Positions 27,147-35,877 of a DNA stretch of 64,000 bases are shown here, piece after piece. Numbering within the stretch: position 1 is the stretch's first letter; each line of letters starts with the position of its first letter. Origin of the DNA: Litorilinea aerophila (lineage in GTDB: Bacteria > Chloroflexota > Anaerolineae > Caldilineales > Caldilineaceae); contig NZ_VIGC02000009.1 in assembly GCF_006569185.2 (NCBI RefSeq), forward strand, positions 152,881 through 216,880. Reading direction: 5' to 3'. The translations under genes and the position numbers were made by a program. The notes beneath the pieces are model-generated. The model had not been told where the DNA came from. It made no database searches and saw only the letters and a list, made by a program, of their open reading frames with translations.

Positions 27147-27653
27147 TCAGGATTCCCGGCCATGAAGGCGTTCCATCGCCAGGCGGACCACTTCCTTCTC
27201 GCCTTCAAAGGTCATGATGGACAGGGCCTCCTCCGGCGTAAACCAGGCGGCATCGTCTACCTCGTGACAGGCGTCCGAGATGGTGCCGCCCACCGCCCGC
27301 AGCAGGTAGAAGTCCACCCGCTTGTGGACCAGCTCGGGCACCTCTTTGCGATAGGTATCCCAGTACCAGTAGTCGATGGTCTTCAGGAAGCCCTCGTTGA
27401 CGGTCTCCAGCCCCACCTCCTCGTGGACTTCCCGCAGGGCGGTCTCCAGGGAAGACTCATGGGGTTCCAGGGAGCCCTTGGGCAGTTGCCAGCGGGTTCG
27501 CTGGCGGGTGGCAATCAGGGCAATTTCCACCCCGGGTCCCTGGGCGCGCGGCCGATAGGCGACGCCGCCGGCCGAGTAATCCTCCCGAATCCGGTGCCAG
27601 GTCCGCTTGGTGTGGGGAGTAATCTCGGGGAGAGAACGGCGCCGGTCACTCAT
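27147..27653 (-). CDS. Nudix hydrolase
   Basis: This 168-residue protein has a complete Nudix box, GSLEPHESSLETALREVHEE with VGL (GX5EX7REUXEEXGU). The fold core starts at SAGGVAYRPRAQGPGVEIAL. Nudix enzymes hydrolyse nucleoside diphosphates linked to another moiety; this variant resembles short diadenosine-polyphosphate or NTP pyrophosphohydrolases, but the substrate is not decided by sequence. The ATG at 27653 (MSDRRRSLPE) overlaps the 3' end of the upstream gene by 8 bp, so the two are co-transcribed. Confidence 0.88.
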   Translation of the reverse strand: MSDRRRSLPEITPHTKRTWHRIREDYSAGGVAYRPRAQGPGVEIALIATRQRTRWQLPKGSLEPHESSLETALREVHEEVGLETVNEGFLKTIDYWYWDTYRKEVPELVHKRVDFYLLRAVGGTISDACHEVDDAAWFTPEEALSIMTFEGEKEVVRLAMERLHGRES

Positions 27654-28239
27654 GGCTGACCCCTGCCCGCGGTCCATGCATGGCCGGATCGGTCCCCGGT
27701 GCGGCCTGGCCATTTGGGCTGCGCTGGAGCTGCCAGTGTCGATTGTTGGGCGCGCCGGCCAGCGGGCCATCGGCCACCGCCAACGCCAGGGCCTGGGCCA
27801 CCCGCTCCCAGTTGTCGGGCGGGCGGTTCACCAGGGGCGCGGGCAGGTAAGCCGGTGTGGTGAAGCTCAAGGCGCCGGCCAGGGTGGGCACATCCCACAC
27901 CCCCCGGGCCCGGGCGATGACCACAAAGGTCTCCATCCATTTGTCCAGCAGGACCAGCCAGGCCGCCAGGGTCTGAGCGGCCTGGTGCAGGGCCAGGGGG
28001 CGAGGGCGTCTGCGGCCGGCAAAGCGCCAGTAGAGGGTACCCTCCCGGTCAAAACGGAGCCGCTCTGGCAGCACCGGACCGGGCGCCAGGCCCAGGGCAA
28101 ACCAGGCGTCCAGACTGCGATGGAGTTCGGTAACCAGCGGCGGCAACAGCGCCTGGGGATGATCCCCCAGGGAGAGAAGGCCGGCCGGCTGGCCAGGAGC
28201 ATAATGGAGCTCGCGGTTTCGTATGTAGAAATATCCCAT
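27646..28239 (-). CDS. Hypothetical protein upstream of the Nudix gene
   Basis: I do not recognise this 197-residue protein. It starts MGYFYIRNRELHYAPGQPAG, is rich in Leu, Ala and Pro, has amphipathic helices in the middle (LHQAAQTLAAWLVLLDKWME) and a basic C-terminus. There are no Cys/His clusters, signal peptide or clear membrane segments. It overlaps the Nudix start by 8 bp, supporting a real gene. The start is uncertain: an in-frame ATG at 28284 is an alternative, and neither has a strong ribosome-binding site. Confidence 0.55.
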   Translation of the reverse strand: MGYFYIRNRELHYAPGQPAGLLSLGDHPQALLPPLVTELHRSLDAWFALGLAPGPVLPERLRFDREGTLYWRFAGRRRPRPLALHQAAQTLAAWLVLLDKWMETFVVIARARGVWDVPTLAGALSFTTPAYLPAPLVNRPPDNWERVAQALALAVADGPLAGAPNNRHWQLQRSPNGQAAPGTDPAMHGPRAGVSHE

Positions 28240-28285
28240 AGAACGGCAACTCAATCGGTTACAGATTCGTCCAACCAACCTCAAC

Positions 28286-29266
28286 CTACAGCCACTGGCG
28301 CCGCCGGAAAAACAGGAGCATGCCCGCCCCCACGCTCAGGAAGACCAGCCAGATGGCCGGGTAAGCCCAGCGCCAGTACAGTTCCGGCATGTGTTCGAAG
28401 TTCATGCCGTAGACCCCGGCCAGAAAGCTGAGGGGGATGAAGATGGTGGAGATGATGGTCAGCACCTTCATCACCTCGCTCATGCGGTTGTTGGCCAGGG
28501 CCAGATGGGTCTCGATGGTGCTGCTCACCAGGTCCCGCATGCTGTCGGTCAGATCGGCCAGGCGCACCATGTGGTCGTACACATCCCGGAAGTAGATGCG
28601 GGCATCGGCCGGGATGACCTCGTAGTCGGAGCGGGCCAGCCGTTGCATGAGCTCCCGCTGGGGGATCAGGATACGGCGCAGCCGCAGGGCACTGGTCTTG
28701 GCCGTCAGGATGTCGTTCAGTAGCACCTCATCCTGGTCCCGCTCCTGGCGGAAGATGGCGTCCCCCAGGGCCTCCACCTGGATCTCGAATTCCTCCAGGA
28801 GGGGCACGTAGCTGTCCACCTGGCGATCCAGGAGATCGTAGAGGAGGATGGCCGGCCCCCGGGCCAGTCCCCGCTCCTGGTGATAGTCGGTCCGCCACAA
28901 TTTGTCGATGACGGGCATGGGCTCATCGTGGATGGTGATGAGATAGCTGTTGCCCAGGAAGATATCCACCTCATGGGTTTCGATGGCCATGCGCTCTTGG
29001 CCCAGCCCCAACGTATGCACCACCAGGTAGAGGTAGCTGCCGTAGTCGTCCACCTTGGGCACATGGACGTCGCTGACCACATCTTCGATGGCCAGGGGAT
29101 GGAACCGGTAGAGCTGCTCCAGAACCAGGGCATATTCCTCGGCACTGGGGGCTTGCATGTCGATCCAGAGGCGTGCCTGGGGATCCCGCACGGCCGACTG
29201 CAGCTGCTCCGTGGGGAGCTCGGTGACGATGGGACTGTGGCGATGGCGGTAGAGGGTGCGGATCAT
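28286..29266 (-). CDS. corA: CorA-family magnesium/divalent cation transporter
   Basis: This 326-residue protein has the CorA layout: an N-terminal cytoplasmic alpha/beta domain (LWIDMQAPSAEEYALVLEQL, HPLAIEDVV), a long helical stalk and two C-terminal membrane helices. The signature YGMNFEHMPEL lies between TM1 (IISTIFIPLSFLAGV) and TM2 (YPAIWLVFLSVGAGMLLFF), followed by a basic tail. Members form pentameric Mg2+ channels. The ATG at 29266 (MIRTLYRHRH) was chosen; an ATG 15 bases upstream is possible, and neither has a strong Shine-Dalgarno. It lies 46 bases upstream of the hypothetical gene and may be co-transcribed with it. Confidence 0.9.
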   Translation of the reverse strand: MIRTLYRHRHSPIVTELPTEQLQSAVRDPQARLWIDMQAPSAEEYALVLEQLYRFHPLAIEDVVSDVHVPKVDDYGSYLYLVVHTLGLGQERMAIETHEVDIFLGNSYLITIHDEPMPVIDKLWRTDYHQERGLARGPAILLYDLLDRQVDSYVPLLEEFEIQVEALGDAIFRQERDQDEVLLNDILTAKTSALRLRRILIPQRELMQRLARSDYEVIPADARIYFRDVYDHMVRLADLTDSMRDLVSSTIETHLALANNRMSEVMKVLTIISTIFIPLSFLAGVYGMNFEHMPELYWRWAYPAIWLVFLSVGAGMLLFFRRRQWL

Positions 29267-29322
29267 GGCGGACGGTCGCAAGTCTGATTTGCGCTTGGAT
29301 TCACAACCAGCTCACTGCCCTC

Positions 29323-30627
29323 TCATGGACGTCGCACAGACGGCAGAAACAGGGCATGGGGCCAGGTATGTCCTGCGTCACCCACCAGATAGATGCCGCC
29401 GTCCATATCCACCACGAAGACGTTGCCGGCTTCATCTTCCCCGAAGGATGAGATACGCAGGCGGGTGTCGGCCAACTCCTGCACCGCCCACCCGCTGCCA
29501 TCCCGCTGCAGACCCCAGATGCGGCCGGTACAAAAATCGCCGTAGAGATAGATGCCCTGCAGCCGGGTCAAAAAGCCCCGATAGACCATCCCCCCGGTGA
29601 TGGAACAGTCGCCCCGGCTGTGGTCGTACTCGGCGACAGGCAGGGTCAGGCCCGTCTGGTCACAGGTGGGCGAGCCATAGCAGTGCATCCCCTCCATGAT
29701 GCGCCAGCCATAATTTTCCCCGCCGCTGCCGGCGGCCGGCTGAAAGTTGACCTCCTCGTAGCTGCCCTGGCCCACGTCGGCGATGTAGAGGTCCCCCGTC
29801 AGGCGGTCAAAGTTGAAGCGCCAGGGGTTGCGCAGCCCATAGGCCCAGATCTCATCCCGGCTGCCCGCCACCTGGGCAAAGGGGTTGTCCGTGGGGATGG
29901 TGTAGCTTCCGGTGGCGCCCACCTGGATGCGCAGGATCTTGCCCAGCAGGGTATCGGTGCGCTGGCCTGCGTTGAAGGGATCGCCTCCGCTGCCCCCATC
30001 CCCCAGGCCCACGTACAGGTATCCGTCCGGCCCGAAGGTCAGATGCCCGCCGTTGTGGTTGGTGTAGGGCTGGTTCACCAGGAGGATGCGCTCTTCGCTG
30101 TCCGGGTCGGCCACGTTCCCGTCCCCGGTGATCCGGAAGCGGGCCACCACCGTGTCGTTGCCCGTACCCGGGTCGGGCTCGCTGGGGGCATCCGGCGACA
30201 CCGGATTGCCAACGGCGCTGTAGTGGACAAAGAAATAGCCGCCTGTGGCGAAGTCCGGCGGAAAGGCCAGCCCCAACAGACCACACTCGCCACAATTCGA
30301 GTTGACCCGGTCCCGGATGTCCAGGAAGGGGTCGGGCAACAGGGTCTCCCCCTGGACGACCCGGATCACCCCCGCCCGTTCCACCACGAAGAGCCGCCCA
30401 GAGCCGTCGCCGGCGTGGGTGACGTGCACCGGCTGATCATATTCGCCCACGATGCGCGTCAGGGTAAGCTCCGGCCAGACCAACGGCAAGGTGTTTGTGT
30501 CCTGAGCCGACAGGTGCGTCGGATGGAGCCCCAGCAGGCTCAAAGCCATCAGGGCCAGCCAACCCAGCAGCACGCATTTCCGGCGCCCTGCCCCGGGCCA
30601 TCCCCATGCCCATCTCCATTGCTTCAT
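29323..30627 (-). CDS. Secreted PQQ-type glucose/sorbosone dehydrogenase-like protein
   Basis: This 434-residue protein has a signal peptide (VLLGWLALMALSLLGL) and a six-bladed beta-propeller of the GSDH/soluble glucose dehydrogenase family. Visible motifs are DQPVHVTHAGDGSGRLFV-like strand 1, CGLLGLAFPPDF, NHNGGHLTFGPDGYLYVGLG (the His/Asp cofactor region), DGGSGGDP, IWAYGLRNPWRF and GENYGW. Family members oxidise sugars with PQQ or act as orphan propellers. It ends ALFLPSVRRP, the tail shared with other exported proteins here. No pqq genes are in the window, so PQQ dependence is uncertain. Confidence 0.87.
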   Translation of the reverse strand: MKQWRWAWGWPGAGRRKCVLLGWLALMALSLLGLHPTHLSAQDTNTLPLVWPELTLTRIVGEYDQPVHVTHAGDGSGRLFVVERAGVIRVVQGETLLPDPFLDIRDRVNSNCGECGLLGLAFPPDFATGGYFFVHYSAVGNPVSPDAPSEPDPGTGNDTVVARFRITGDGNVADPDSEERILLVNQPYTNHNGGHLTFGPDGYLYVGLGDGGSGGDPFNAGQRTDTLLGKILRIQVGATGSYTIPTDNPFAQVAGSRDEIWAYGLRNPWRFNFDRLTGDLYIADVGQGSYEEVNFQPAAGSGGENYGWRIMEGMHCYGSPTCDQTGLTLPVAEYDHSRGDCSITGGMVYRGFLTRLQGIYLYGDFCTGRIWGLQRDGSGWAVQELADTRLRISSFGEDEAGNVFVVDMDGGIYLVGDAGHTWPHALFLPSVRRP

Positions 30628-30737
30628 GCCGCTTCTACCTTTTCCCGAGGGGTTTGCGGGTGTGCCTCAACGACTATGGTCCATCATTTGCCATACGGGT
30701 GCAATCATAACATATTTTGCCCCTTCTGATGAACGGG

Positions 30738-30773
30738 AAAAAACAGGGGGCGGTCATGGAGGACCACCCCCTG
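30738..30773 (-). terminator. Intrinsic terminator of the S1 protease operon
   Basis: On the minus strand CAGGGGGTGGTC pairs with GACCGCCCCCTG (12 bp, one G-U) around a CTCCAT loop and is followed by six T. It lies about 40 bp after the protease stop. Confidence 0.88.
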
Positions 30774-30815
30774 GCTCCTACCTGCCGTTGGCCGGGAGAC
30801 CGGCCGGGTAAACGG

Positions 30816-32627
30816 CTACTTGCGTCGCATGGTGATGGTCAGCTCATAGGGGTCACTCGCATCGGACGGGATCTGGTAGGCATCCTGGGCGATGGGCTGG
30901 TACTGCTGGTGCACCACCACGATGCCATAGCTTTCACCGGGCGTCACTTTGGCGTCCAGCTGGAAGCGGCCCTCGGCGTTGCTCGTCCCGCTGCCGTGGA
31001 CCATATCGTCCGGGAAGTCCGCCTCCACCCAATCGTCGATGAGGATGCCGGGCTTCAGGAAGACGATGAGCGCGCCGGCGACGGGCTGCCGCTGATTATC
31101 CCGGTCCAGTACCACGCCGGTTACGTTCACCGCCCGGGGCCCCGGTGCCGTGCCCCCCTGCACGGTGAAGTTGCCGCTCTGGTTCAGCTCACCGGCGATA
31201 TAAAGCTCCAGGGTGTACTCCCCGACCGGCAGCCCATCCGGATGGGAAAGGCTGATGTAGTAGCTGCCCGATTCGCCTGCATCCCACACGGCCTGATTCT
31301 CCAGCACCTGCTGCCCGTTGAAATACCAGCGGGTCATCCAGGAGGTACCGTTGGCCATGCCCTCATAGTCGAAGAACGCGTACACTTTCTTCAGATTGCT
31401 GAAAACCGCCCCCGGATTGACCGGCCGGTCGTTCTCCACCCCTTCCGCAAAGCGGATGGGGCCGAAGCCACCGCCGCCGGAGTTAGCAGGCGGCTGGGGC
31501 ACGGTTCCCTCGCCGATGATCACCCCGCCCCGGTAGAGGGAGACCCCATCGTAGATCAGCTCCAGTTCGATGAAGCCATCGGGCAGGCCCTCGTCGTTGT
31601 AGACGCTGACCCAGCTGCTCCCGCTCTCCCCCTCCTCCCAGGCGAAGGAGTCCCGCAGGCCTTCGAAGCCATCCACATACCAGACATACGTCAGCGTTTT
31701 GCCATCTTCAAAGCCGCTGTAATCGAAGACCGCGTAGAGGTCGGTGATGCCGCTGGGGAACTGGACATCCACGCCCACCGGTTGACCGCTCCGATTGACG
31801 GCCTGGGCGAAGCGGACGTTGCTGATGGCGGCGCTGCCATCACCCGGCTGGTTGGGGAAGTAGCTCTGGACGAAGTCGATGGCCAGGTTTCCCGTGCGCA
31901 CCAGGCCGATCTTGCCCACGTCGTCGGTGTTCCCGGCGGTGGGCACCCCCACAAAGCGCCCCCGGTCATCGGTGGCTAGGCCGCCGGAATTGCCGTGGCT
32001 CAGCTCCGCATCGGTTTTGATCCACTCGTAGATGCCGTCCCGATCTTCATCCAGGAAGCCCGAGACGATGCCCTTGGTGTAGGTGGGGGTGTTGCCGCCC
32101 AGGCCGGGATAGCCGAACATGTTGATCTCATCGCTGATCATCAAGTCGTCGCTGTTACCCAGCTCAATGGGTGTCAGCCCCAAATTGGGGGGCAGAGGTG
32201 CTTGTGGGTCATCCACCATCCCAGTGATCTGGACCAGGGCCAGATCCAGCTTTTCGTCCACCTTCACCACCACACCCACATACTTCAGGATGGCCTCGCC
32301 CCGCAGGTCGGCCGGCGGCACGGCGATCCCCACCAGGCCGTCGTCGTTGAAGAGGCCGTTGGTCCGGTCGCCGGCCACCACGTGGTGATTGGTCAGGATC
32401 AGGCCATCTTCGCTCATGACGGTGCCGCTACCCAGGCTGAACACCTCGAAGTCGTTGTCCGGCACGATCACCTGAACCGTGGCACGCAGGGCCTGGATCA
32501 CCTGCTCCCGCTCGATGGCAGCCGCCGGTTTGATCACCAACGCGCTGCCCAGCAGGGTCAGGAGCAGAAACAACAGGCTTCCCCAGGGGCGGCGCCGCAC
32601 ACGGCGCCAGGGTTGCCGCAGGATCAT
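30816..32627 (-). CDS. Secreted trypsin-like serine protease (S1C/DegP-like) with C-terminal Ig-like domains
   Basis: This 603-residue protein has an N-terminal export signal (SLLFLLLTLLGSALVI) and then a trypsin-fold domain. His is in LTNHHVVAG, Asp in EKLDLALVQITG, and the nucleophile Ser in DAELSHGNSGGLATDDRG. No PDZ domain is seen. Instead there are two Ig-like units with repeated YxVWYVDGFEG / TRWYFNGQQVLE sequences. A carboxypeptidase-regulatory-like domain closes the protein (NVTGVVLDRDNQRQPVAGAL). The ATG overlaps the upstream stop by 4 bp. The substrate is unknown; a role in envelope protein quality control is one option. Confidence 0.87.
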   Translation of the reverse strand: MILRQPWRRVRRRPWGSLLFLLLTLLGSALVIKPAAAIEREQVIQALRATVQVIVPDNDFEVFSLGSGTVMSEDGLILTNHHVVAGDRTNGLFNDDGLVGIAVPPADLRGEAILKYVGVVVKVDEKLDLALVQITGMVDDPQAPLPPNLGLTPIELGNSDDLMISDEINMFGYPGLGGNTPTYTKGIVSGFLDEDRDGIYEWIKTDAELSHGNSGGLATDDRGRFVGVPTAGNTDDVGKIGLVRTGNLAIDFVQSYFPNQPGDGSAAISNVRFAQAVNRSGQPVGVDVQFPSGITDLYAVFDYSGFEDGKTLTYVWYVDGFEGLRDSFAWEEGESGSSWVSVYNDEGLPDGFIELELIYDGVSLYRGGVIIGEGTVPQPPANSGGGGFGPIRFAEGVENDRPVNPGAVFSNLKKVYAFFDYEGMANGTSWMTRWYFNGQQVLENQAVWDAGESGSYYISLSHPDGLPVGEYTLELYIAGELNQSGNFTVQGGTAPGPRAVNVTGVVLDRDNQRQPVAGALIVFLKPGILIDDWVEADFPDDMVHGSGTSNAEGRFQLDAKVTPGESYGIVVVHQQYQPIAQDAYQIPSDASDPYELTITMRRK

Positions 32628-33262
32628 TCCTCACCTCCCTTCAGGTTCAGGCTGTCGAAGACCAGCCGGAAGTGGGGCGCTTCCGCCTCCCATTCGACAG
32701 CATCGGCCGCCACGGTGACCACCACCAGGTGGCCATCCAGGACAAACAGAAGATCCTGGGCCTGAACCACCACCGGCGGCGCCACAGCGCCGGCCGCGCG
32801 GGTGGGATCGGCCACATAGGCGTAGGTGACCAGGACGGCAGGCTGGCCATCCAGGACGGTTACCGATTCGGCCCACAGCTCCCGATAGCGATCCAGGGAC
32901 TGGCTGCGGCGCAGGCCCCACGCGGTGCGGGCGGCCACCAGGGTTTCCCCCTCTTTCAGCGGCCGGACAAAAGCGCTGATTTCGGCGTCGAAGCTGCTGG
33001 CACTCTGGGGGTTCTTCACCCGGAAGGCCAGATCCCCGGCCCGCTGGCCGATCCAGCTGGCGGGCACGGACAGGGTGGGCAGGTCCTCCCCCAGGGAGAC
33101 GGGCCGGCTGGCGTTCAACGCCCGAAGCTGAATGCCAAACCCCAGGAAGAGGACAAACGCTACCCAGACGATCAGGATCAGATCGTTACGGCGGATATCT
33201 TCCGGCTCGGGCGGTGCGTTGGTCACGCTGGGTTTGGCCAGGAGGCGGATCAGCTGAGTCAT
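32624..33262 (-). CDS. Hypothetical membrane-anchored protein of the protease operon
   Basis: This 212-residue protein has one membrane segment near residues 27-45 (DLILIVWVAFVLFLGFGIQL). An extracytoplasmic domain of about 160 residues has a beta-rich pattern (LPTLSVPASWIGQRAGDLAF, ESVTVLDGQPAVLVTYAYVA) that I do not recognise. It overlaps both neighbours by 4 bp, tying it to the PrsW-like and S1 protease genes. It is probably a partner or regulator of the protease at the membrane; this rests on operon structure only. Confidence 0.7.
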   Translation of the reverse strand: MTQLIRLLAKPSVTNAPPEPEDIRRNDLILIVWVAFVLFLGFGIQLRALNASRPVSLGEDLPTLSVPASWIGQRAGDLAFRVKNPQSASSFDAEISAFVRPLKEGETLVAARTAWGLRRSQSLDRYRELWAESVTVLDGQPAVLVTYAYVADPTRAAGAVAPPVVVQAQDLLFVLDGHLVVVTVAADAVEWEAEAPHFRLVFDSLNLKGGEE

Positions 33263-34293
33263 TGGGTCACCTCCTCGCTGGTTCCATCATCCGGGTCATC
33301 GACGCCGGCCGCCGGCTGGGGCGACGGGGCGGTGCCAGGGACGATGCCGGTATTCGGATCGACGGTTTGGGCCGCATTGGGGTTCGTGTCTGGAGTGTGG
33401 GCCTGGGCTGACATATGGGCCAGGCGCAGGGTCTCTTCATTGGCCCGGGCCACCAGCCAGAAGACCACGGCCAGGGTCACTCCCGCCACGATAGCGGCGA
33501 AGATCAGGTCGCCCCATGGGTTGTAGTGGAGACTATTGCCGGCGCTCCGCTCCAACAGGAAGAAGAAGAGCCCGTGGAGGGCCGCCGCCAGGGTGAATCC
33601 CATGGGCAGATAGTAAAACGGGACCTTTTCAAACCGGCTCTGGCCGATGAAGTAGCCCAGAATACCGGCAAAACTGGCATAGGCCAGGGCATTGACCACC
33701 ATGCGGATGGAGCCGATGTCCAGGTCCACGCCACCATGGGCAAGGACGTATGAAAAGTTGAGCACCGTGGCCAGGCCCAGCCCGGCCGCCACCGCGTAGA
33801 TGACGCCATCCACCCGTTCGTCGAACTCCGGGTGGTCGAAGACGCTGAAGCGCACAGTCCCATAGATCATGAACTGCTCCACCACGGCCACCACCAGGAT
33901 ACCGCCGAACAGGTGGGCCCACCAGCTGCTGTAGAGCCAGCGATCTACCCCGAAGACCCCCTGAAGGATGGGGCCATGGAGTGCGCCAGCCACCAGCAGG
34001 GCGATCAGGAAGACGTTGAAGACCATGCGTTTGGGTTCTGGTTCCAGGCGGTCCATCCGGTAGAAGAAGATGAGCCAGAGGGCTGCCGGAACCAGGCTGA
34101 AAATTAGCCCCAGCAGAATCAGGCCCACACCGGCCAGGTTGTCGCCCAAATTGGGCAACAGGAAGTTGAAGATGGCAACGAAAAGCAAGAGGCCGAATAG
34201 CTCGAACGCGATGGACGCCCACAGACCTGTCCGATTGTGGGCCACGCGTTCCAGGCGGCTCAGCTCATCGTTGCCGGCTTGAAGTGTTTGCAC
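33259..34293 (-). CDS. PrsW-family membrane protein, possibly inactive protease
   Basis: This 344-residue protein has about eight membrane segments and recognisable PrsW regions (FYRMDRLEPEPKR, FDERVDGVIYAVAAGLGLAT, AALHGLFFFLL). PrsW proteins are intramembrane metalloproteases with conserved acidic, Asn and His residues. Here the usual EExxK is VVEQFMIYG, and the Glu of the later E-N pair appears as Leu (TVLNFSYV), so catalysis may be lost. The GTG start has GGAGG 8 bp upstream. The C-terminal 60 residues are Pro/Thr-rich and cytoplasmic-like. It is first in the three-gene unit with the hypothetical and S1 protease genes. Confidence 0.8.
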   Translation of the reverse strand: MQTLQAGNDELSRLERVAHNRTGLWASIAFELFGLLLFVAIFNFLLPNLGDNLAGVGLILLGLIFSLVPAALWLIFFYRMDRLEPEPKRMVFNVFLIALLVAGALHGPILQGVFGVDRWLYSSWWAHLFGGILVVAVVEQFMIYGTVRFSVFDHPEFDERVDGVIYAVAAGLGLATVLNFSYVLAHGGVDLDIGSIRMVVNALAYASFAGILGYFIGQSRFEKVPFYYLPMGFTLAAALHGLFFFLLERSAGNSLHYNPWGDLIFAAIVAGVTLAVVFWLVARANEETLRLAHMSAQAHTPDTNPNAAQTVDPNTGIVPGTAPSPQPAAGVDDPDDGTSEEVTQ

Positions 34294-34326
34294 CGGGTGC
34301 CTCCTTTCGATGCGTGGAAATTGGTA

Positions 34327-34399
34327 GTAAATCCCGGCAGAAATTCGCCGATAGGTTCCACCAGAGGTAATGTCGGCGAATTTCTGCCGTGATATTTAC
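34327..34399. repeat. Dispersed palindromic element, full copy
   Basis: The left arm GTAAATCCCGGCAGAAATTC with CGCC and the right arm GGCGAATTTCTGCCGTGATA with TTTAC are near-perfect reverse complements around a short centre (GATAGGTTCCACCAGAGGTA). It is intergenic between the PrsW-like and RNase D genes and serves as the reference copy for the family. Confidence 0.85.
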
Positions 34400-34552
34400 G
34401 CCAGACTGGAGTAGAAATGGCGCTGACGGTTGAACTCTGCTCCGAAGTCCAACCGCCGCAGGGGCCGTGGGGCTGAAGTGGGGAGCAGTTTGACACCCTT
34501 TTCAGATGCGTGGTACATTCTTTGCAGCTCATTCTAAATCAAGTGCAGGACT

Positions 34553-35740
34553 ATGGACAAGCAGCAAATTTTGAACCTTCGCCGTGTCGGCAATCCGGTC
34601 CTGGTCTACAGCCAGGACACCTTCGAGCAGATGCTCCACCACCTCAGTGAGCAGCCTCGTCTGGCGCTGGACACGGAGAGCGACAGCCTGTTCAGCTATT
34701 ACGCCAAGATCTGTCTGATCCAGATCACCACCTACACCCACCCGGACGGCGATCCAACCCAGGTGACCGACTATCTGGTCGATCCCCTCCGCTTCAGCCG
34801 GCTGGATGGTCTGGCCGCGCTCCTGCGGGAGAAGGAGGTGGAGGTGGTGATGCACGCGGCTGAAAACGACATCCTGGTCCTGCAGCGGGAATACGATTTC
34901 ACCTTTCGCCGCATCTTCGACACCCAGCTGGCGGCCCGCATCCTGGGGTGGCGCCGGGTGGGCCTGGCTGCCATCCTGGAAGAGCACTTCGGCGTGGTCA
35001 GCAACAAGCGCATGCAGCGCACCAACTGGGGTAAACGCCCCCTGACGCCGGAACAGATCGCCTACGCCCAGATGGACACCCATTACCTTCTGGCCCTGCG
35101 AGAACTGCTGGCCAGCCGGCTGCAGGCGTCCAACCGGTGGGAAGAGGCCCAGGAAGCCTTCCAGCAGCTCACCCAACTGGACTTCCGGGAGCGCAACACC
35201 CCGGAACGCACCTTCTGGCAAACCCGGGAAGCCCGCCAACTGCCCCGGGAGGCCACCGGCGTCTTCCAGGCCCTGTGGGAATGGCGGGAACGGGAAGCGC
35301 AACAGCAGGACCGCCCCCCCTTCAAGGTGCTACAAAACCAGGCCCTGGCGCGGCTGGCAACGGAGCAACCCACCAGCCTGGCCGGATTGCGGGCGTGTGG
35401 CCTGAGCCAGCACCAGGTTCGGCGCTACGGCCAGACCTTGCTATCCTTGATCCAACAGGCCAGGAGCCGCCCCCTGCCGCCCCTCCCCACCTCTGCTCCT
35501 CGGCCCGAGGAGAGCCTGGACGCCCAGACCCTGACCCGTTTTGATGCCCTGCGGCAGTGGCGCAGCAACGTGGCCGCGGAACGGGGGGTCGATCCGGACA
35601 TCGTATTTCCCAACACCGTCCTCCTGGAAATCGCCCGCCATGCCCCCTCCACCCTGGAAGAACTGGCCGAGGTGGAAGGGGTGGGCCCGTGGAAGCTTCA
35701 AACCTACGGCCCCGCCATCCTCCAGATCCTGGGCAACTGA
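34553..35740 (+). CDS. rnd: Ribonuclease D
   Basis: This 395-residue 3'-5' exoribonuclease trims structured RNAs such as tRNA precursors. The DEDDy active site is visible: Asp40 and Glu42 in ALDTESDS, Asp in HAAENDILVL, and the YAQMDTHYLL motif with Tyr and Asp. The exonuclease domain occupies about residues 15-195. Two HRDC-like helical domains follow (about 215-285, FQALWEWREREAQQ; about 320-395, FDALRQWRSNVAAERG). The length matches the family. The gene begins a plus-strand group and appears independent of the neighbouring transpeptidase. Confidence 0.93.
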   Translation: MDKQQILNLRRVGNPVLVYSQDTFEQMLHHLSEQPRLALDTESDSLFSYYAKICLIQITTYTHPDGDPTQVTDYLVDPLRFSRLDGLAALLREKEVEVVMHAAENDILVLQREYDFTFRRIFDTQLAARILGWRRVGLAAILEEHFGVVSNKRMQRTNWGKRPLTPEQIAYAQMDTHYLLALRELLASRLQASNRWEEAQEAFQQLTQLDFRERNTPERTFWQTREARQLPREATGVFQALWEWREREAQQQDRPPFKVLQNQALARLATEQPTSLAGLRACGLSQHQVRRYGQTLLSLIQQARSRPLPPLPTSAPRPEESLDAQTLTRFDALRQWRSNVAAERGVDPDIVFPNTVLLEIARHAPSTLEELAEVEGVGPWKLQTYGPAILQILGN

Positions 35741-35877
35741 CCAGCCGTTCCTGCCCCTCTGGCCATGTCGGCCCGTACGTGAATTCTGCGTAACCGAATC
35801 CTGTCTCTGGTCGTCATCATGGGGTGAAGCCTGTCATGCGACCTATGTACGTTCAGACAGCCAGGAAGGAATCGGCC

